Source: Planctomycetota bacterium (GTDB lineage Bacteria > Planctomycetota > UBA8742 > UBA2392). Taken from it: a DNA stretch of 64,000 nt. The notes beneath the pieces were generated by a model. It worked only from the letters and a program-made list of their open reading frames with translations. It had not been told where the DNA came from and did not search any database. Within the stretch, counting starts at the first letter, position 1. Each line of letters starts with the position of its first letter. Where the stretch lies: assembly GCA_019186845.1 (NCBI GenBank), contig JABARW010000016.1, forward strand, positions 1 to 64,000, read 5' to 3'. Position numbers and translations under genes: made by a program. Positions 59,111 through 64,000 of the stretch are shown here, piece after piece.

Positions 59111-59252
59111 CTGAATCGAATTCGTCGGGAGGTCCTCCCCCTGGGCCTCCCGTGAAAAGTGGGGAAGGCGGGGCTTCGCACACCCCAATACCCCATGTTG
59201 CGCGCCAACCCTTTGCGGGGCGGCGGGCCTGGCCCGCCGCGTTGGAGGAACG

Positions 59253-62200
59253 ATGCACAAGCTCAACCGTATGCAGCGCAGGTCAATTCGCCGGAGCCGT
59301 CGAGGCACGATGCTCGTGGTGGTGTTGGGGCTGCTGGTGGCCCTGTTCGTCATCGGCACGTCTTTCAGTTACATTACTCTGGCCGAGCGCAAGGCTTCGA
59401 CCAACTACCTTGACCGGCAACGGGCCCTGGACCTTTCGCTGGACGGCGTGGAGTACTCCATCGCACGCCTGCGCGCAGAAGCCACCCGCAACCACTATGA
59501 GCAGCTTTCGGACAAGGAGTTCGAGTACGAACCTTCGCAGCGGGATGTGGACGGCCCGAGCTTCGGACTCAAGACCCTGGACAGTCGAGACGTGCGCGTC
59601 TCCTGGAACAAAGCCTCAACCAATACCAACGCCGGCAAGGACGCCCCCGACCTGGGCTGGATCGACTTCAACAACAACGGCGTGATTGATGCCAACGAGA
59701 CGGGTTTCGGCGGCGACAAGATGCCCGGCAACGTGCGGCCGGGCTCGCGCAATTTCCTTTCGGGCGTCACCCTCTTCGGAGGCGAGGGCATCCGCTACGA
59801 CACGCTGCCCCGCGAAGGCCGCACCTATGAGGGCGGCAAGAGCTTCGGCGCCAGCGGTACTTACGAAGACCTCGGCGACTACACGCGCGTCAAGGTGATC
59901 GACGCCGCAAGCCAGCTCAACCTCAACAACTTCAAGGGTGACCGTCTGGCCGAAGTGCTGATGGTGCTGGGCTATGAAATTGACAAGTGGGTGACGCCGG
60001 GCGGCAAGGGCACAGGCAAGTACAACCCCTTCACCGGTGAAGTGGTTCAGGCCGTGGTCAAGACCCACCAGGAAACCGGCCATTTCTTCACCAACAAAGA
60101 GCAACTCCGCCCCATCTGGGACGGCAGCAGTGCCAGCAAGCGGCCCGAACTGTACGAACTGGCCATGAACTTCGTCAGCGTCAACAACTGGCGCGACCCC
60201 AACTACCGCGACTACATTGAACCAGCCGCCAAGGTCGTTGATGACCAAGCCCAGAACCCGCGCGGCACGCGCCTTGAAATGGAACTCAAGCGCGAGGGAT
60301 TTGCCGTCGGCCCCAACCAGGCCGGCGGCCAGGACGGCTGGCCTGACGCCCAGTTTGACGCGGGCACGGGCATCCGCTCCCCCGTCAACATCAACACGGC
60401 ACCCAAGCCGGTGCTGGTGGCCCTGTTTGCGGGCATTGAGGCCCGGGCACGCCTTCTCTACTTCAAGAAGGCCTCCCAGATCTCGGAAGAAGACCGCATT
60501 CTCAAGGACATTTTCGGTGCCGCGCCCAGCCGCCTCGTGCTGGGCACGCCGGACATCGGCCGCCAGAACAACGGAAGCTACGCCCACCTGACGGAAGCCG
60601 CCATGACCTCCAGCGGCGGCGAAAATCAGGGCATCTTCCAGCTCGTTCCCATCGGCCCCATTACCAGCGCCGCGGGCGCCGGCAACACCCAGGCCGGCGG
60701 CCAGGGTGGAGACTACGCCGCCGAACTGGCCCAGCTTGTCATTGACCTGCGCAAGGCGGCTCCCTTTACCAGCTGGCAGGACTTTGACCTGCGCTTCTGC
60801 TACCAGGCCCTGCTGGGCATGAAGTCCGAAGGCCGCGAGAGCATCCGCGTCGGCGACGTGGTCAATGCCAACCGCAACTCCATCATTGACCCGGGCGATC
60901 CCGTACCCAATCAGCGCTGGCTGCCGCTGGCCTACAACTGCAATCACCCGGCCAACTCCCTGAAGTACACCGACGCCGCCATGAGCCAGAAGGCCTTCAT
61001 CGCCTGGTACTGGAAGTCGACGGTGGACATGATCCGAGCCGCGCTCAACCCCAATAACGTGGTGGCGCGCTACAACGCGGACTACCCCTACCACCAGAAC
61101 GTGGACCGCATGGACCTGGTCAAGACTACGGCCCCGGTCTGCTTCTCAAGCATGGGGATGTATGAAGTCGTCAGCCAGGGCGAGATCCTGGCCCCCACGG
61201 CCCGCGGCATGAACACGGTGTCCCAGGACACCACAGCCGGCGGCGCCGCCCAGGCCCGCCTCCCGGTGGCCCGACGCCAGGTGCGCACCCTGGTTGAAAT
61301 CTACTCGGTCCTGCGCCATTCCTCGCAGTTCGACTTCATGGGACCCATCGATCCCGACGCCATCACCAACGCCGCCACCAGCTCCGGCACCACCACCACA
61401 CGCAACATCGCGGCCTTGACGCGCTTTGGCACCAACTCAGGCCCCTATTCGGCTGACGAACGCGATGCCGGCGCCTGGGGCGATGCCTCAACCTCTGACA
61501 CCAACATTTTCCCTGAAGACACCGACTACCTCGGCGTAAAGCGCAAGGGCGGCTACAACCGCCGCACGGCGCTGTCCCGCGACTTCGGCTTCATCACCCA
61601 GCGCACGGAAGACCGTACGCCCATTCAGCCCATGCAGACGGGCCTGACCTTCCACGCTCGCTTCAATGAGGGCCTCGACGCCCGCAGCGATACCAATGCC
61701 GGCGTCTTCGGCCTCAACAGCGCCTCGGGAAAGACTCAGCCCAACTACGCCTTCAAGCCCCTGGACAAAGACGTCGTCTTTGACGACTTCGTCAACACGG
61801 CCACGCCCCGTCGCGTGGACTCCGCGCTGGTCGGCGGCGGTGGACCCAACGAGTTTGCCAACGCCGACAAGGGTGACGAAGCCACGCGCTATGCGACCCT
61901 GCAGCGCGACGGCGTCTTCCTGCGCGGATCGGCGGTTCGTGAGCGTTACCGCTTCCCGGGCGCGCTCTCGCAGTTCTACGGCTCGCGCGGCAAGAACCGC
62001 CCCGCACGCCTGAAGCTGCTGCGCTACCCCAACGGCGCCAACATCCCCAACAACCCCTTTGACCCCATCATGGACGGCGCGGACCGCGACCAGTCGCAGG
62101 TGGGGTACGGCTCCGATGCCAACTCCGTGCGCATGCGCCTTTCCGGAGATGCCGCGCCGTTCTCCGGTACGGACAACCACAACCAGCAGTTGCAGAACCA

Positions 62201-63815
62201 CCGTCAGACCAAGGCCAACTGCCCCTATTACGAAGGCACGCTGGACTTCTGGATCAAGTGGGACTTCCCGGCACAGGGCAGCGATGGGGGCGGCACAAAC
62301 CCCATCACGGTGTGCATGGGTGAAATTGACCCCGCCAGCAACAACTTCTCGGGCCTGTTCGGAGCCACCGCATACGGGCGCAGCAACACTCTGCCCTACT
62401 CACCTTCCGCAGCCGATACCTCAAGCCTGTCCTTTGCCCCGGCCAACAGCGGCCTGCGCAATGACCAGTGCGACATTGAGGGTGTGCAGTTCTTCATCTT
62501 CAAGGAACCCGGCGGCTACCTGCGCTTTACGCGCCTCTACTTCTCGGAGGCCTTCGCCCAGGACTTCCCGCAGGGCGTGGGCTACGGCGGCAGCCAGGTT
62601 GTGAAGTTCGGCAATGCCATGCGCCGTATCATTGATGAGGGCGACAATGGCGGCATCAACCAGTACACCGGCACCAATGACATCTGCCCCAAGGGCAATC
62701 CCGGCGACAAGGGCTTCATCTACGCCCGTACTGATGGCTGGGTCAACCTCAACAACCTGCCTTCCACCGTGCCCGCCCTGCGCGTGCACGACTGGCACCG
62801 CCTGACGTTGAGCTGGAACTCCAATAACCTCACCCAGCCCTATGACCTCTGGATTGACGGCCGCAAGATCCCCGTCGAGTTCTACCCCGACAACAATCCG
62901 GCCCAGCCCAAGGGCTTCCTCAACGACGGTCACCACGAGCCCAACGACGGCGTCATGGTGCCCGCCGAAGACCCGGCCCAGACCACCTACCTTTTCTACC
63001 GGACAACGTCACGCCTCCTCGAAATCAACCCCGAGGATCGCCTGACCATCGGCTGCCTGTTCCGCCGGCAGCTCGATATCTCGGACCAGAACATCTACAA
63101 CCAGTACTACGTGGAAACCCAGTCATTCGCCAATCCCTCCACCACCCAGTCGGCGGCTCTGTTCAAGTTCGACGCCAACCTGGTGGCTGTCGCCAACGCC
63201 ACGCTGGACGACGTGCGCCTCAGCCAGAACACGCTCCAGCCAAGCTTCCAGGCGGACCAGTTGGCCTGCGCCGCCGGCAGCCGCTACATGCAGCGAAGCG
63301 GCGTGAGCATGGGCAACCCTGACGGCTTCTTTGAGCAGGGCTTCCTGCCCTTCAACCCCAACGGTGCCTCGGGCGCACTGCTCACGGCACCCGTGCGCCT
63401 TGGCACCCTGAGCTGGACGGAATACCGTCCCGATTTCGACCCTTACCTCGGCCAGGGCATCAGTCTCTCCACCTCGGCCCGCGTGGTCGTGCAGTGGGGT
63501 GTGTTTGAGGATGTGCGCAAGATCCGGCCCAGCAATGGCCTCATCAGCTACGCCGATGCCAAGGCCCAGGGCATCATTGATGACCCCAAGGGCGCTTCCA
63601 CAGGAGACAAGGACTACTGGGCCCGGGGCGGCATTTCACTCAACGGTGTCAAACTCAACGCCGGCGATACGGTGGGCACCCTGATGTACCGCGTCTACTT
63701 TGTCAGCCCAGACCCCACCAAGGTACCCGTGACCAACGTTTCTGCCGTGCTCGATGACATGACCCTGACGGTTCTCACCCCGCCCAGGAAGCTCGCTTTC
63801 GTCATCGAGTACTAA
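59253..63815 (+). CDS. giant GspK/type IV pseudopilin-like protein with a LamG-like region
   Basis: A 1520-residue protein. The N-terminus is a prepilin-like helix (RRGTMLVVVLGLLVALFVIGTSFSYITLAERKAS; about 17-50). The next 550 residues carry GspK-like elements (YTRVKVIDAASQLNLNN; SPVNINTAPKPVLVALF; repeated TNKEQLRPI). About residues 960-1350 show a LamG/concanavalin-like stretch (GTLDFWIKWDFPAQGSDGG; VHDWHRLTLSWNSNNLTQPYDLWIDGRKI). It is Asn/Gly/Asp-rich. GspK caps type II secretion or pilus tips, but normal length is about 300. GGAGG precedes the ATG. The beginning of another secreted protein follows. Confidence 0.75.
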   Translation: MHKLNRMQRRSIRRSRRGTMLVVVLGLLVALFVIGTSFSYITLAERKASTNYLDRQRALDLSLDGVEYSIARLRAEATRNHYEQLSDKEFEYEPSQRDVDGPSFGLKTLDSRDVRVSWNKASTNTNAGKDAPDLGWIDFNNNGVIDANETGFGGDKMPGNVRPGSRNFLSGVTLFGGEGIRYDTLPREGRTYEGGKSFGASGTYEDLGDYTRVKVIDAASQLNLNNFKGDRLAEVLMVLGYEIDKWVTPGGKGTGKYNPFTGEVVQAVVKTHQETGHFFTNKEQLRPIWDGSSASKRPELYELAMNFVSVNNWRDPNYRDYIEPAAKVVDDQAQNPRGTRLEMELKREGFAVGPNQAGGQDGWPDAQFDAGTGIRSPVNINTAPKPVLVALFAGIEARARLLYFKKASQISEEDRILKDIFGAAPSRLVLGTPDIGRQNNGSYAHLTEAAMTSSGGENQGIFQLVPIGPITSAAGAGNTQAGGQGGDYAAELAQLVIDLRKAAPFTSWQDFDLRFCYQALLGMKSEGRESIRVGDVVNANRNSIIDPGDPVPNQRWLPLAYNCNHPANSLKYTDAAMSQKAFIAWYWKSTVDMIRAALNPNNVVARYNADYPYHQNVDRMDLVKTTAPVCFSSMGMYEVVSQGEILAPTARGMNTVSQDTTAGGAAQARLPVARRQVRTLVEIYSVLRHSSQFDFMGPIDPDAITNAATSSGTTTTRNIAALTRFGTNSGPYSADERDAGAWGDASTSDTNIFPEDTDYLGVKRKGGYNRRTALSRDFGFITQRTEDRTPIQPMQTGLTFHARFNEGLDARSDTNAGVFGLNSASGKTQPNYAFKPLDKDVVFDDFVNTATPRRVDSALVGGGGPNEFANADKGDEATRYATLQRDGVFLRGSAVRERYRFPGALSQFYGSRGKNRPARLKLLRYPNGANIPNNPFDPIMDGADRDQSQVGYGSDANSVRMRLSGDAAPFSGTDNHNQQLQNHRQTKANCPYYEGTLDFWIKWDFPAQGSDGGGTNPITVCMGEIDPASNNFSGLFGATAYGRSNTLPYSPSAADTSSLSFAPANSGLRNDQCDIEGVQFFIFKEPGGYLRFTRLYFSEAFAQDFPQGVGYGGSQVVKFGNAMRRIIDEGDNGGINQYTGTNDICPKGNPGDKGFIYARTDGWVNLNNLPSTVPALRVHDWHRLTLSWNSNNLTQPYDLWIDGRKIPVEFYPDNNPAQPKGFLNDGHHEPNDGVMVPAEDPAQTTYLFYRTTSRLLEINPEDRLTIGCLFRRQLDISDQNIYNQYYVETQSFANPSTTQSAALFKFDANLVAVANATLDDVRLSQNTLQPSFQADQLACAAGSRYMQRSGVSMGNPDGFFEQGFLPFNPNGASGALLTAPVRLGTLSWTEYRPDFDPYLGQGISLSTSARVVVQWGVFEDVRKIRPSNGLISYADAKAQGIIDDPKGASTGDKDYWARGGISLNGVKLNAGDTVGTLMYRVYFVSPDPTKVPVTNVSAVLDDMTLTVLTPPRKLAFVIEY

Positions 63816-63896
63816 GTCCGCTTTCAACGGCCCTTCCCGTGGGCCAGTGCGTAGAAGAACAGGCTGGAGTCAGAGCAGGGCCAGGAGGTTGTCAAC

Positions 63897-64000
63897 ATGC
63901 TTCGCTTCCGTTTCATCCGCGGCGCGGCTGCGCTTTTCTGCGTGGCCGCACTGGCAGCGGCAGTGTCGTCGGCACAGGGATTTCCGTCCAGGCGTGTGCG
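63897..64000 (+). CDS. secreted protein, N-terminal fragment
   Basis: Thirty-four codons before the window ends. They form a signal peptide (basic start, hydrophobic Ala-rich core, cleavage near SSAQ). AGGAGG stands 8 bases before the ATG. It lies 81 bases after the pseudopilin-like gene and is likely co-transcribed. Nothing of the mature protein can be judged. Confidence 0.65.
   Translation, partial: MLRFRFIRGAAALFCVAALAAAVSSAQGFPSRRV

Noticed and set aside
59616-61094. Long minus-strand frame inside the pseudopilin-like gene
   Set aside because: Shadow of the plus-strand gene; Val/Gly/Ala-rich and without start signal or motif.
1-64000. CRISPR arrays, insertion sequences, prophage, rRNA
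   Set aside because: I saw no regularly spaced direct repeats, transposase or integrase motifs, phage structural genes or rRNA segments.

Overview
High-GC bacterial chromosome segment with about 48 protein genes, most on the minus strand, and one tRNA. The gene content suggests a Planctomycetota-like bacterium: two very large Hanks-type Ser/Thr kinases with TPR tails, an FHA-domain membrane protein, HEAT-repeat secreted proteins, a giant GspK/pseudopilin-like protein, a squalene-synthase-like enzyme, a Bacillus/Bacteroidetes-type SdhC, and dnaA far from other replication genes. Outer-membrane and LPS genes (lpxH, hldE, gmhA, a LolA-like protein, lipoboxes) point to a diderm envelope. The phylum is an inference from gene content; no rRNA is present.

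Layout. 1-5.3 kb: fragment of a Zn-dependent dehydrogenase, a secreted beta-helix-like protein, an MFS transporter, an AhpD/CMD-like protein and cinA. 5.4-10.1 kb: LPS-heptose operon lpxH-hldE-gmhA plus a long ChaN-domain protein. 10-15.6 kb: orphan pyruvate/2-oxoacid dehydrogenase E1-beta, a secreted trypsin-like protease and an SPFH/coiled-coil/beta-propeller protein. 15.7-17.8 kb: aromatic amino-acid operon (prephenate dehydratase, then chorismate mutase-DAHP synthase) preceded by a promoter, a Phe/Tyr-rich leader peptide, an antiterminator and a terminator. 17.8-24.3 kb: LolA-like, dnaA, a small membrane protein, squalene-synthase-like, lipB and lpd. 24.3-32.8 kb: membrane glycosyltransferase-like protein, FHA protein, TPR lipoprotein, tandem UspA, argB and transketolase N-half. 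32.8-43.1 kb: two paralogous Ser/Thr kinases, a selenocysteine-containing peroxiredoxin (in-frame TGA with a SECIS-like hairpin) and a zinc-ribbon membrane protein. 43.2-49 kb: tRNA-Gly, endonuclease III-like, HEAT protein, hutI and a class III aminotransferase. 49-57.7 kb: two small secreted proteins, VOC, DinB-like, CPBP protease, sdhC, nuoL-K-J and a HEAT lipoprotein. 58-64 kb: VWA-like secreted protein, the giant pseudopilin-like protein and the start of another secreted protein.

The two strongest unusual items are (i) the peroxiredoxin whose peroxidatic Cys is encoded by TGA, followed by a 7-bp hairpin at SECIS distance and retaining the resolving Cys of typical 2-Cys enzymes, and (ii) a complete ribosome-mediated attenuator for the Phe branch genes. 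A third is a family of structured intergenic repeats (three copies, about 110-140 bp) whose hairpins keep pairing while the sequence changes. Several multi-subunit enzymes are represented by single pieces (E1-beta without E1-alpha, transketolase N-half without C-half, nuoJKL without M/N, sdhC without A/B), so their partners must be encoded elsewhere.
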